From Baylisascaris procyonis (Eukaryota > Nematoda > Chromadorea > Rhabditida > Ascarididae): 64,000 nt of DNA. Location: assembly GCA_037389465.1 (NCBI GenBank), contig JAZARR010000153.1:5108501-5172500 (forward strand), read 5' to 3'. Shown in pieces: positions 11,228-24,757 of the stretch (the stretch's first letter is position 1; every line of letters starts with the position of its first letter). The notes beneath the pieces are model-generated. The model worked only from the letters and a program-made list of their open reading frames with translations. It did not search any database and was not told where the DNA came from. A program made the translations under genes and the position numbers.

Positions 11228-13030
11228 CAAAAATAGTTGATGGCTGTGAGACCCCATAACATGCCACCCGTGGCAAGCTTTTCTGCCTGTTTTGGGTACA
11301 GGCAGCTCGATGACTCAAATGTAGATTTTTGTCAGGGTATTGAAAATTAGTCAGATTGCTCACGGCATTTTATTGCTGGTGAGATCAGCTGGTTCTTCAC
11401 ACGACCACGTCGTCGCACTTTTTGAGGTCATATTGTCTCAGTGGAAATCATTTGATTCTCTAAGGATTTCTCCAGTTTATTATAGACTGCTTGGGCGATC
11501 ATGTTCTTGGGGGATCACTGCTTGCAGCACTCAAATACAAACTATAACTGGCTCCATAAAACCAATATTGACCACATATGTTTCAGGTTATCAGCCTTTT
11601 CAAATCACATAGTGAGGGTGTTGCTTATAGTGCAAAGAATGAATCGAGATATCCGTCAGAAATGCAGGCGAGTTGCAAGTTGCACATTCCAATTTTCTTT
11701 TAGTTTGGAAGACACACTTAATCGAAGATAATAACCTTCATGTCCAACCGTTATTTTCCGATTCAAAAGTAGGATTGCTTAAAAACTCATTCTGTTTTTA
11801 AAAAATGCCACTGAATAAGAATTTGGAATGTTGGGAATGAAAACTGTAACACACATTTCTGGTTGCACTCCGAGGACTGATTATCGAAGAATTGTTAGGA
11901 AGCGATCGTACACTATCAGCTGACAAAAATTCATTAAGGACAGCCAACTGATTCTGCGATTGCTACGATTGATAATTTCATCTCTAATAAATCAAGCTTC
12001 CTTTAAGCAAGAACTACTGCGTCATTCGTGCTTGGCAATCTCGCAAATGACCGCATAGTAGCTAGGATGCTAGAATGCTCTGCCAACGAACATATTCTCG
12101 CGGCAGTAGCGTTAAACTGTAATAACCTGTCTTTGGAAATGACAGCGGTATTTTCCCCGGTATCGATTTACTCACACAAACGAAGTTGCCTCTTTACACC
12201 AAGGGTGCACATTTCCGCACTGCACTCTGCGTTTCATATTGATTAAGCTGTTTCGGTTGTCATAACGATAGGGCGCCTGTAGTATGTCGACTACCGCGTG
12301 ATGAAACAATGTGGAACGCTCTCAACTGCCTAATCGTTGTTTGATGAGTGAATAATTCGTTTTGTTACGGAAGTGCGTTGATTAAATGGCTGAGCAAGCA
12401 GCCTGCTGCAGTAATCTATGGAGGTGTGAATAAAGCATACTTCCGGCGGTTTTGTGCATATTCGCCTTTAAAATTAGTTTCAAAAAAAAATCGCCTCGTG
12501 AATGAAGACCCAACAAGAGCCGACCTTCCAGCTCATGTAACTAACTGCCACAGCGGCGCTCCGTAAATTTAGAGAGAAATAGTGGGAAGCTTCGTTTGCT
12601 CATGAATCCACTAACCATACATTATTTTCTAGTTAAGCCCACATTGATGTGGGGAATGGTTCTTGCTCTGAATGACAGACTGAACAAAGTGTTCAAAAAC
12701 AAATGCGCATAGACGTGCCCTCACCAGTATGCCCTTCAGAATAACCTTGCAAAACTTCATGAAAAGCAAAAATATTTGGCCCCTTAGCCAATTTCACGTA
12801 TTTGCGATGATAGAAGAGATCCGACATCACTACGTTGCATTTTTATACTACACGTTGTACAATTCTCCGAAACGCATAATTCACCGAAACATATTGTTAA
12901 ACGCATATTGTTAAACGCTTCGCGGCTAGTCATGTATAGACATACTGTAACTGCATTTTCAACGTCATAGACTGCCCTCGAAATGCATTCAGTTAAATCT
13001 TCTCTTTCTTTTCATTTCGCATGTTTGTTT
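11228..13030. other. Region between divergent genes; upstream exons of the DUF273 gene expected here or within
   Basis: No exon could be defended. The first recognised DUF273 exon begins with an acceptor, so a start codon and a membrane-anchor exon should lie upstream, possibly here. Open frames at 11.3-11.7 kb and 12.0-12.9 kb lack matching splice signals. Confidence 0.35.
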
Positions 13031-13032
13031 AG

Positions 13033-16000
13033 GTTCTACTTGTTAATGGTGTCGAAAAGGAGGCCTCAATGCAGATACAATCCAAGCGAAATCGCTCTCG
13101 TAATATTGCTATTGTCTCAGTGCTAGACGAAAACTTCGATGAGAGTAATGTAGTGGCTGCGGTCGCATCACTACGTTGTTATGCACTTCTTCACGGCTAT
13201 CCCCTCGAGTTTGTGCGGGAAACTCCTCAATGGAGACAACGTTGTCCTCAGACAGATGTAAACTTATCGTTTCGCTGTGGAGTTTATTTTCAATGCCTCT
13301 TATTTTCTGCCTTTTAAGATCCACCCGTCGCTGGAGTTCCGAGTAGCTGTTTCAATGATCTTATAAACTAAACACTGGATGTTTCATTTCCAAATCAAGT
13401 GCATCCGCCATATGATCCGCAATACGATGTATCCTCCAGCTACTCAATCTATCTCACAACCTTTTTCCCTCTTGACCTCTTCGCGTTATCGCTCCAACAG
13501 AATTATCGATGGCAGAGAATAGTATGTAGAAAAGATGAAGAGATTCTGGCGCTTCCACAGCCGCGAATCGTTTCAACTGAATCTAAGAGCGATATGCCCT
13601 AAATTAGTTTCATGACTGAATTTCTTCGTTGATCGTTCAAGAATTGTGTGGCTACACTGAAAAAGCACGCCGAAAACGACCTCATTGATAATTTCGAAGA
13701 GAACCACGCGCATAGAGATAAGTGCAGTCGCATGGCCATAAGTTCAGGGCAATAATACTTTGTTGATAAAACGTCAGCCGTTGATGTCTCGATCCATAAG
13801 CCATTATCAGTGAAAGCATTGTTTGCTGTTGCTCTTCGATCGTGATTCAATATGCAAAAATCAGCCAAAAAAAATCCAATTTATGCACATCGACATACAT
13901 CATTTTGGTCTATTACACGTGGTGCGAGCTGATAACTTTATGTAACTTTTAATGCTTACGAGAAACTCGCAGTCGATTTGAAAGGTTTACAGCTGCAAAA
14001 CTGCTTTCGATGAATGAACGAAAAACAATTTCTTGCAGGAGCTTTATTCAAGTTCGAAGAAATGTTTTCTTATTTCGCTAGTGAAATTCGTTCAAAACTG
14101 TGTGTCATATAGATATGAGCGAAAGAAGTGAGTGTCGAAATCGTGAAAACCTATAGCATATCTCCAGCTGCTCTCGTTTGCTGCTGTGATTGTGCATTCA
14201 ACTGCTACACAACTCTACAGCGATGAAGCACTGCAAATGGAAGCAAATATAAATCAACTCGCATCCACGATACACCTCATAGATCAAAATTATCTGCCTC
14301 ATGGGCAAACGTAGCCAAATTTGCAGCGCTAGTGGAGATCGATCAGTAGATATATCTCACCTCCGCGCCGACCGACTTTGAGTGTGACTCTGTGAGCGTG
14401 ATAGAGAGATTTTTTTGAAAGAATGTTCGAAGAATGTTTATTCTCTGCTTTCACTTTGCAGATAATGTTTCGACGCCATTGTATCATATCGTATATACTG
14501 CCGAAATATGAGTGGATATTAGTTGTCGACGCGGATGTTGGTGTGGTTAATCCAACAAGGTTGTTTCTCTTTTCATTAATATCATATTGCTATAAAGGGC
14601 ATGCGAAAATTTTACAGGCGGTTGGAAGAGGGAATCAAGTAAGCAAGGATATAGCTCATTGTCACCTACTTGCATTTCGACGGGGTGATGCGGGTAGCCA
14701 CAAGAAACCTCAAAATTAGTTATCTATATGAATGTCGAAAATCTCGTGATCCTTGTTTCTGGTCATTCAGCATAAAGGCAGCCAACATACTGACATCTTT
14801 GTACTCAACAATGTCCCTAGAACAACCAGATGGCATTGCTTTTACATCTGAGAGCAGAAAGTCTAGTATAGATGACGTCACTCGGAACCATATAAAACAT
14901 GACTTTATGTTGCCGAAATTCCACTGATTTTTTTCACAGTTACACAAGCTATAAGGAGATGAGCGGTATCGGCGAATGCAAAACAGCACTGCACGAGGTC
15001 CAGTTGACAATACCCAACGCCCATATTCCTGGATTCTCCTATAAGATGCTGATATGAGTTGCATTGGTAGTCACCGCTCCGGAAATGGAATGCAACAGTT
15101 GTAGCAGCAAAAAATCGAAAATTCTCGCAATTTTATATGTGGTATGAAGTGGCAAAATGCCGGATTCTTCAAAAAAAAATAAAGTACTGCAACTAGTCTC
15201 GAAACTGCTGGACGAGGAGGCTGAGTCATTCTAACCGTTCATAGTATTACATCATATTGTGGTGATGAGAATTTACGGCACTAAGAGTGCACCTTATTTA
15301 TTATTACCGTTCAAATCATTAGCTATCAGAATTGGGACTGCCGAAAAATCCGCTCCTTCTGCTCCCGACGTTTGCACAGCACTATCACCACTATAAAGAT
15401 TTTACGACGCCGACGACGTCAGTTGTATGCGACAATCGACTCTTCCACGATTGAATCTCGACGCATATTAACCATCAGATATTCAGGCTGATCGAGGAGT
15501 TTATTGACGACAAATATGAGCTCATATTTTTTGACAGATTCTACAATTGGGAAATTTCCTGCAGCTCTTACCTAGCACGCAACTCTACAGAAAGCGTTGA
15601 TTTCATAAAGAAGTTCGCCGAATATGAGAAGAATCTGCCGAACGGCTTCCATGGAAGGGATAATGGAGCGATTCATGTAAGCGTTAGCACATCTAAGTGC
15701 CGCGTTTTTCGCTTCACCTTGTCAACACAGCAGATGATGAATCAAAGCACTAATTTTTATTCAAATATTCGCATATTACTATCATGCACGCAAATCAATC
15801 CAGCGTTTAAAAGCAGCAGTCAATCGAACGAAATATGAAATAGCCTTTTTCTCATATCTTCCCTCCCTTATTTCAAAATTTTTTCTGTGCTATCTCCGTG
15901 ATTTGCTTATAGCTCGGTCCAATAAAAATTCGCCTCTAAATGTTCCATCTAAGTGCAGCTCCTGCGAAAATTCGGCGAGTCTGTTCCTGATAATATTTGG

Positions 16001-19000
16001 CAAGCTTCACCTGCGAAAGCTATCGTTTTTGTGCTCACTACTGGTCATTAACAACATGAGCATAAAATTGACTTCTGCATAAGATTCCTTCCCAAAGAGA
16101 AGTGTTTGGGGAAAGGCGCTTGGAGCCATCCGCTCCAACGTTGCGGTGAGCTGTGCAATTTCATAAAGCCTGTCACTTTTACTATTCACTGTAAATGCAT
16201 GCGCCACCCTAACAAAATGTAGTCACTGCCTCACTCATAACGATTTAGCAACGGTGCGATTAGATGTCTTCTCCGCAAAAACCTCTATAAATGTGACGGT
16301 TCAGGAGAACATGTGACATTTTTAATTCACTCGACCACCTGAGCAGATGTGCAAATTATTCTGTTCCGATGACTCGACCCGACTCAGCGAAAACCGATGT
16401 CAAGTTTTGCAGTATTGATAGATCAACATTGTATATGATATTAGTGCCCGCCTGAACATGATATCGATCATATTCGGTAATTCTAGCTTGAAAAGTTCCG
16501 GGATCGAAACGTCCTGACTAATGGATGGACGGACAGACAGACAGACATACACTCGTACATACATACATACATGCGCGTATACGCGACACTGGTGGGAGGC
16601 GCCACTGCAGAGAAAATTCACAAATATACGTGAAGACAACTGTTTTAAAGAGCTTAAAGAGAACTATCGGATCAAAGAAAGATGCACATCATTTCGCATA
16701 TTTATTACCTGCTGCTAAATTATGTGGTTCGTTTCTCATTAGAGGGAAATCCAGAAGCGAATTCCTTGCCAACTACTGCAGCGGAGTTGTTTACTTCTTT
16801 CAGCAACTGTTCAGTTGATCAAATGAATGTATGGTTCATTGGCTGTGCAATGACTGTGATCGTAGACCAGCTGCCTAGTGTGGAACCATTTTGAGGAAGG
16901 TCCTAACTGAATTTTCGTTTATATAACAATTTGGCTCGTCAATGGGAGAAAAAATGAAATTTCGTATGCCTGCAATTCTTTATACTTCTGGTGCTCTAGC
17001 TTGTGAGAAGGAAGTCAGACCATCGACTATATTCATGCAAAAAGCTGTCTTTTTTACTCGTCTTCCGTTTTTTCTATGCGCAGAGGACGTACAGCAAAAA
17101 GAACGCTCTCGTTTCAGTTTTACATAGTCGAAAGGCTTATCGCAGCACTACCGAAAAATGAAAAACAGTGTCGTGGAATATGGAATCGTTCCAAGAATTA
17201 CGGCGACCTGTTTGCTGCCGAAGCATGCATCCGGATACTTCTGTCCGACAATGAGCGTCTTTATTCACATATGAAGATCTTGCCGAAGGGAAACGCATGG
17301 GTGCGTGATGTTTTTCTGACACGTGGAATGTGGAATTGGCAACGAGATTTCATGCTGCATGGCCTTAAAAACGAATGGCTTGTGAGGGACAGAAATATGA
17401 AGTAAGTTTTTTAACCGCATAACATTAGCACATTCGGTGACGTTTGTGAAAATTGAAATTCGTGATGTACAAGTAATAAGAAAACCGAAAATTTTGGCTT
17501 TCAAGGCTTTAATCGAGAAACAGGGAATGAAGACAGCCGCAATTTTACTGACTGTAAACAAGCATTTTCATGTCCACTTTATGCATCCTAGAAGGCGTTT
17601 ATAGGTTTGAACGAGTCGTACCTAATCGCGAAGAACCCCCTGATAGCGAAATTAATAAAAGCTCACCTGTGGGTATTTCCTAGAACAACATTTTGAATGA
17701 CAGTTTTCTATTATGTTTCTCCTTTTGGATATCTATTTGAAGGAAATTTCGACGCAATGCACAATCCTTTGCGCAATTAATGACCCGATTACAAATTTTG
17801 AATACATTTACAACTTCTATGGGCTTGTCATAAACAAAACGATGTAGACAGTCCTATGTAGACGACAGAAAAAGAATGGAAAGATCGCTGACTTGATTTG
17901 TTAGAAAAAAGACTAATAGGGTTAAGAGTTACGATGCACGTGGAATAAAACTGACAAGCAGCGCAGGCCTGTCAGAAACTGACAATATAAAATCATTAAA
18001 TGAAACCACGACAATTATAAGAAAGACACGGATTCGGAAGCAGGCTGTTCATAAACGATATAACACACTGTACGAAAGCAATACGGCAGCTTTGCGAATG
18101 CGGCACCTACTGTCCTTTACGGCAGGGTTTGATATATTGAAGCAGAATACAACATTTCACAAGAAACCAGGTGTCGGGCGATTGCGTCTTTGCCGACACC
18201 AGGTTATCGGAATATCAATGCACCACTGCCTAACACGTGCGGTTGACCGCTGTTTAGCGCAGTTTGCTTTTTTGTGCTGTAGATAGTTTTTTATTTGTGC
18301 TTGTCAACTTCTCTGCTGGGCTCAAAAACTGCTCGAAATCCTCACCAGTGATTGAGATTAATTGCTGTTAATAAAGAAACTGAGCTGATTTGAAGAGGAC
18401 TCGTCCACCTGTGCATCTTTCTTTCTCAACTAATCTGTACCGACCTCCTGGCTGGCTCGTCCCAAGGTTGCTCACAAGGTTCGGGGGACACCTTTCTGCT
18501 CTGCGATCGCCCGACAGTTCACAAGGGTAATGAAACCTTGATATACTTCAAAAATAACATAAAACGCGGCATAATCGAAAGACCGGTAAGAAATCCTCGT
18601 AAAACGCGACCTGAGCTGATTGAGGCGGTTTTTTGGTGATGCGGTAACAAACGAGATACGAACATATAACAAGAAGCGCAAAATGTCCAGGCAACCAACA
18701 AGTAACAATGATAATCAAATCGAAATTCAAGGAAACAACAACAAATAAGAAAACGCTGGCAAAAACGTAAAAGCGCTCCGTTTTCACACGACCGCAACAC
18801 CGCTTTAGTAGGGGGGTCCGCGCACTTAGCCAAAAAGAGACGTGGAGATCGTGCTCGTCTTCAGCGAGACCGAGAGAGACCGCGCGCGTCTTCAGCGAGC
18901 GACGCGGCACTTGTCACTCTGAAATAAATCGTCGCAATAAATGTGAAAATATACAGTAAGGAAATGAGATTCGAACAACGGATTTCGACACATTCGAAAG

Positions 19001-19712
19001 AGCATTAAAAGCTCTATCAGAACCAAAAGTAATCTCGGACAAAAACGAGAACTTTTCTATTAGATCGATCATTTATATGACGTGCAATTGAGAAAAATTG
19101 CATAGTCATCGATAAATGAGGGCCTATAACTGTATAAAGGAACAAGATTTGGGAAGAGTGACTAGGTACATTCGAAAGAGCATTAAAAGCTCTATCAGAA
19201 TCAAAAATAATCTCGGACAAAAACAATAACTTTTCTATTAGATCGAATTTTTATATGCAGTGCAATTGAGAAAAAATAGATGTGCTGACATGTAGAGGCG
19301 ATGGAAGAAAGAAATCGCTCGTTGAACTATGGAAATCCTATTACTGGTTCGAAGTGGCAGCCGCTGTCGTTTCTTGGCAGAATCGTCGGTCTCTGTCGTT
19401 GAGGTGAAGGCAACATCTGGAATGTTAAATATAATGATGATCGCGACGAAAGCATACTACATAAGTAATGGAAGTTTTGTATAGCTTGAATTAATAACAT
19501 TAAAGATGTAATTTTTTCTGTTTCTTAAATTTCGGTGAGTTTAGTGCTATTTCAACTGATAGCTTATCGTGGAAAAAATCAGAGATGTGCAGTCTATGTT
19601 TGACGATAATGTAGGAAATATAGCCTGCCGAGCCGGATGTAGCTATTTCTTCGAAGTATCCTTGCCAGATTCCATTCATCCCTTATACTGGGATGTTCAA
19701 GTCGAAGGGAAG

Positions 19713-19788
<76 letters not shown>

Positions 19789-19975
19789 ATATATATTTAT
19801 ATAATTGACATAACGCGAATCAAATTGTATTTCCCTCACCTCAGCCTATTATGCGCAAGAAAAACAGTTAGACTACGAACTGCTGAGTGCACGCGTCCAC
19901 AACTAATATATAAATGAATAAATAAATATATATATATATATATATATTTATTTATTTATTTATTTATTTATTTAC

Positions 19976-20050
<75 letters not shown>

Positions 20051-20150
20051 TCAGTTGTGGACGCGTGCACTCAGCAGTTCGCAGTCTAACTGTTTTTCTT
20101 GCGCATAACAGGCTGGGGTGAGGGAAATAAAATTTGATTCGCGTTATGTC

Positions 20151-20188
<38 letters not shown>

Positions 20189-23100
20189 CTTCGCTTCGAC
20201 TTGAACATCTACGTGTACACTGGGATGAATGGAATCTGGCAAGGATACTTCGAAGAAATAGCTACATCTGGCTCGGCAGGCTATATTTCCTATATTATCG
20301 TCAAACATAGACTGCACATCTCTGATTTTTTCCACGATAAGCTATCAGTTGAAATAGCACCAAACTCACCGAAATTTAAGAAAGAGAAAAAATTATATCT
20401 TTAATGTTATTAATTCAAGCTATATAAAACTTCCATTACTTATGTAGTATGCTTTCGTCGTGATCATCATTATATTTAACATTCCAGATGTTGCCTTCAC
20501 CTCAACGACAGAGACCAACGATTCTGCCAAGAAACGACAGCGGCTGCCACTTCGAACCAGTAATAGGATTTCCATAGTTCAACGAGCGATTTCTTTCTTC
20601 CATCGCCTCTACATGTCAGCACGTCTATTTTTTCTCAGTTGCACTGCATATAAAAATTCGATCTAATAGAAAAGTTCTTGTTTTTGTCCGAGATTATTTT
20701 TGATTCTGATAGAGCTTTTAATGCTCTTTCGAATGTACGTAGTCACTCTTCCCAAATCTTGTTCCTTTATACAGTTATAGGCCCTCATTTATCGATGACC
20801 ATGCAATTTTCCTCAATTGCACTGCATATAAAAATTCGATCTAATAGAAGAGTTCTTGTTTTTGTCCGAGATTATTATTGGTTCTGATAGAGCCTTTAAT
20901 GCTCTTTCGAATGTGTCGAAATCCGTTGTTCGAATCTCATTTCCTTGCTGTATATTTTCACATTTATTGCGACGATTTATTTCAGAGTGACCAGTGCCGC
21001 GTCGCTCGCTGAAGACGCGCGCGGTCTCTCTCCGTCTCTCTCTTGCGCCTGCGCTTGTGGCTAATGTTACCCTCACCTTAGTAGGACGATACGGGGTTGG
21101 CTCACTTAGCCAAAAAGAGACGTAGAGATCGTGCGCGTCTTCAGCGAGCCACGCGGTACCGGCTACTCGGAAAAAATCGTCACAATAAATGTGAAAATAT
21201 GCAGTAAGGAAACCAAGTTCGAGCAACGGATTTCGATATATTCGAAAGAGCATTAAAAGCTTTATCAGAATCAAAAATAATCTCGGACAAAAACAAGAAC
21301 TTTACTATAAGATCAACTTTTATATGACGTGCAACCGACGAAATTTATCGATGACTATGCAATTTTCGTCAACTGCAAGACACAAAAAACTGATCTTATA
21401 GAAAAGTTCTTGTTTTTGTCTCAGATTATTAATGATTCTGATAGAGCTCTCAATGCTCTTTCAGATATGTTGAAATCCGTTGTTAGAACATGGCTTTCCC
21501 ACTGTATATTTTCACATTTATTGTAACGATTTATTTCCGAGTGACCGGCACCGCGTCGCTCGCTGAAGACGCGCGCGGTCTCTCTCCGTCTTTCTCGTGC
21601 CTGCGCTTTTAGCAAAAGGTCAACTTAGATCGTTTTGTGAGTTAATGCATTGAGACGCATTTTAATTTGTTGTCTCTAGCAGCTAAATAACTCACCCGCG
21701 TATATCTGCGACAGGGCTCACCATTAGGGGGTCGAAGCGAGGCTAAAAAGTAAAACGACAAGTACGACCACTGAATTCTCCGTTCGATCGCTGATGCATA
21801 TCTCGGACTGTGGGCGACGATAGCCCGAGTTTCGGAGGCGGAATAGTATAGTATTAATTATAAGCTTCAACAGTAGGAGACACAGGAAATTAGAAAAAGG
21901 AAGATCGCAGTGTTATTCCCGTGCAGTTATAGCCTCTTCGAGAGATTACAACAATTGGTCGGATCGGATCACTCGAAGGAATTATCATAATCTTCAATAA
22001 GGCAATCCTGAAAACTACTATCATATAGGAAAATTTCGACAGGCGTGAGTGATCACATACGATCAATATTTCTCTTTCGACAATACTGCATCAATAAATT
22101 TATTTAATTCCGCATTTTTGCTCTGCTTACGCACGCTTCATGACCTGAACAGAGGGTGTAGCTACACTAAGCCAAAGCATTTTACGTTACAGTTCTTGTA
22201 TTCGGCATTCATTTATTACCCTACTATCACTTTTTTCTAATTTTTTTAATGTTTCTGCATAGACTGAGTTGCTCACTATTGTAATTCCTCTAACTTCCCT
22301 AGTTTTTTTTTAATACTCGCTATGTCAAGTGCATTCATTCAAAGGCTTCTGCAGTTATATTATGGCTAATGTTGTTGGCCCACAAAAAATGAACGATGGT
22401 TTAGTTGAAATGTTGCTAGGAGCCTAATTTTGGTTGACTTCACAGCATAGTGGCCGAATCCATAATTTCTCACTGAAGCATCAAAGTGAGTCGCAAGAAG
22501 GCTTAAAAACATGCTCCAAAGATTCATTATTAAGCTGTTTGATTACTTTCTCATTCCCGTTTGCAAACGAGTACATTTTGTCCTTATTTAATAACCGTTT
22601 GGATCGCTTTAAAAATTTCTCAAAGCGAGATGAATTGTTGTGGGCAGACGGGTTGCGAACCAGCAACTTTTCACTACCATAGAAAATGCTTTAGAAGCTT
22701 TCACTTGCTATCATTTGTTGCTTCGGTTTCCGCACACCGAGCAGACATACGACTGACTTTTCAGACAACACATTTTGTCGCTGCGCATTATTTGTATGTG
22801 TTCATCGTTATCATCATGAAGGAGTGCGTTATATCAAGATTGCAGTTCGTTCGTCATCAAAGAGGATTTCGCTTTAATTCCGAGAAAGAGCAAAGTTGGT
22901 ATTGTAGTGAGACAGAATCTAATATGAATAAATAATTAATGCGCTTTGCAGATTAGGAATTGCCAATGGTGATTTAAGCAGATGGTATCATCCATTCACA
23001 AGACTCAACTTCAACGACAGCGAATGCGCAGCACAGTCGCAGATTTGGTACTGGGATGCGGGACTGATAGTCGATGAAACAACTTTAGACGGCATGTTTC

Positions 23101-23196
23101 TACAGCAGCTTATGAAAGCTAACAACTGGTTCCATAATACCGTGAAAGATATGCAAAAGTTATTGATAAACATGCTATCCTATGTTCTGAACACAC
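13033..23196 (+). CDS. DUF273 family protein (nucleotide-sugar transferase-like), partial multi-exon gene
   Basis: Five exons join in phase: 13033-13257 (75 codons), 14462-14559, 15487-15676, 17118-17401 and 22952 to about 23196. The first translates to an INIAIVSVLDE-like strand followed by a Rossmann-type start; here it reads NIAIVSVLDE. The second carries FRRHC and then VVDADVGVVNP, whose DAD (residues about 98-100 of the partial protein) is the DxD metal/nucleotide-sugar motif. The third has YNWE and GRDNGAIH, and the fourth has ILPKGNAW and FMLHG. All are typical of nematode DUF273 proteins, thought to be Golgi-type glycosyltransferases. Missing are the 5' exon(s) with the start and anchor, and a sure 3' end. 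One option is a donor at 23142 joined to 23491 (LENYWNQAQKA then stop); another is a donor at 23197. The intron 17402-22951 is unusually long and contains foldbacks IR-B and IR-C. Confidence 0.85.
16533..16572. repeat. Short CAGA/TACA tandem repeats
   Basis: Runs of ACAG and then TACA tetranucleotides within a DUF273 intron. Confidence 0.8.
19715..19780. repeat. (AT)n microsatellite in IR-B left arm
   Basis: About 66 bp of alternating AT. The matching run in the right arm (20154-20186) is about half as long, so the two have changed length independently since duplication. Confidence 0.95.
19926..20051. repeat. (TA)n / (TTTA)n tract at palindrome centre
   Basis: About 22 bp of TA run directly into about 26 tandem TTTA units, with one TTAC variant near 19973. 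It forms the unpaired centre of IR-B. Confidence 0.95.
20154..20186. repeat. (TA)n microsatellite in IR-B right arm
   Basis: Counterpart of the run at 19715-19780 in the opposite arm, about 33 bp. Confidence 0.95.
21092..21640. mobile_element. Foldback element IR-C, compact member of the same family
   Basis: The left half (about 21092-21335) and right half (about 21340-21610) are imperfect reverse complements. Each carries one R1 unit and the outer CGCGCG/GCGACGCGG segment shared with IR-A and IR-B. There is essentially no spacer. It begins about 15 bp after IR-B ends, so two family members are adjacent in one intron. Confidence 0.8.
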
Positions 23197-23499
23197 GTAT
23201 ATGTCATGTTTGTATCGAAATGAGCGTTTTAAAAAATTGGGACCACAGCACAACGTTAGAAAAAACACAGAATGCAGGAACCTTGAACACAGGAACCCTG
23301 GTTGCAGCTTTAACGCAACAGCAATATGAATTAGGCGAATTCTGAAACACTTGATGCCATTCTCGTGATTAACGGCATTATGGCTTCGTTCCGACTGCAT
23401 GCATGCGTCTGCATTGTAGTTAGATACGTCCATATAAACACATGCACATGCATGTGTTTGCATGGACGTCTATCCGTTCTGTAATTTCAGCTGGAGAAT

Positions 23500-24757
23500 T
23501 ATTGGAATCAGGCGCAGAAGGCTTGATCGTTACAACAAAAATTATAAGATGAATTCGCACCCTTTACTTGCGTTGATTCTTTAAATTCGGCAGCAAATTG
23601 CTTACGACTTATATCTATTGTGCGCCTAACAAATTTCGCAATGAAATTTTTTAAAATCAATTTTTAATCGCTTAATCAGTTTCGCAGCGAATGTGGGAAC
23701 AGATCGCTGAAAGGAAGCACCTAAAAATGAAAAGTAAAAAGTAATCGACGTAAACGTCAACATTGTTGGATATTGTCTGTACTATTAACTATATATGGAT
23801 TGTGCACTGAGGCATATTTGAGCACATGACCAGCGTTTTGCATTCTACCGAATTCATCACGATTCAAAGCAGACGACAGATGAAGTCCAACCCGTTTACT
23901 GCTGTTTCGAAAGGGCCCAGGGAGGGGTTGAGTTCTCAGAATCCCCTGCTCCCCGCAAGGGAGTTTAATAGAGCGGGGCCCCCTGTAGGGCAGGAGGGTA
24001 GAAAAAGTCCGGTTCTGATACGAGACATCTCATATCGCTCATGCTGGTGTGCTGTATCGTTTTCATAGGAAGCTGCAACATGAACAATCTTCATAAAGTT
24101 GCACTCATGGCGTATCTTTGGCACTGGTCTGATATAGAAATCGCTGCTGAAGCCCAAGATGTGAAATTCTTGACGAATGCGGTTGCAGGCTTTGTTAAAT
24201 CCATATGGTCACAAGATTTTAATAAGCGCTCATAAAGGAAGGGTATTCGATTCGTGGTCACTGAGAGGGGATTGTGATAATGTTAAGTTGTGCAGGAATA
24301 GGGAAGTGAAGTGAAAGCCACTTTCCTCTTGCAAATGAGGTAAGATGAGGAGCAGTGCGCTTCTTTGACGTATGTGTTTTACATAACTTGCATTGATAAA
24401 ATTATTGTGCTTTAGTTTTATGCAGATCATTCGTTCTTATTTTAGTACTCTTCTTTAATGATTGCATATTCCATTTGAAAACTTTGAAAATTTTGATCAG
24501 AGAGTGATGGTGACGATGATGTGAGCAGGTGCTCATAACCATGATGTCATCACATTGAGATGAGTTTGTTTAATCTTCTGCTGTGAAATGGTGAGAACAG
24601 CAACGAGACAGAGTACGCGGGCGGAATACCGAGCGTGAAAGATGGCAGTTCGCCACGTTCCATCACGTTTTATTGTACTCTGCGTGCCTTCTGTAATACC
24701 TGCGTTTCCTCATCGACAATCAAATTTTATCCTCTGTGTTGGACTATGCTTCTGCAT
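23500..24757. other. Region 3' of the DUF273 gene
   Basis: No supported exon. It contains a GC-rich island at about 23915-24010 that stands out against the flanks, with several self-complementary CCCC/GGGG pairs. A relation to the R3 repeat is possible but not clear. Confidence 0.4.

Larger units (their letters stand above)
18813..21077. mobile_element. Foldback element IR-B, near-perfect 2.3-kb palindrome
   Basis: The left arm, about 18813-19902, reappears in reverse complement at about 20052-21077, with only scattered differences. Each arm carries two R1 units, a roughly 430-bp unique segment and a (TA)n run. The 150-bp centre is (TA)n plus a long (TTTA)n tract. TTAGTAGG occurs on both sides (18805-18812 and 21078-21085), a candidate 8-bp target-site duplication. 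A similar TTAGTAGG-ACGATAC precedes IR-C, so it could instead be element sequence. No transposase frame was seen. The element sits inside the long DUF273 intron. Confidence 0.85.

Noticed and set aside
19594..20335. Tyr-Ile frames and mirror-image frames around 19.6-20.3 kb
   Set aside because: They arise from TA runs and the two arms of palindrome IR-B.
22640..22690. tRNA-like GCTGGTTCGCAACC on the - strand
   Set aside because: A58 is replaced by C, the T-stem has a mismatch, and no D-arm or acceptor pairing was found.
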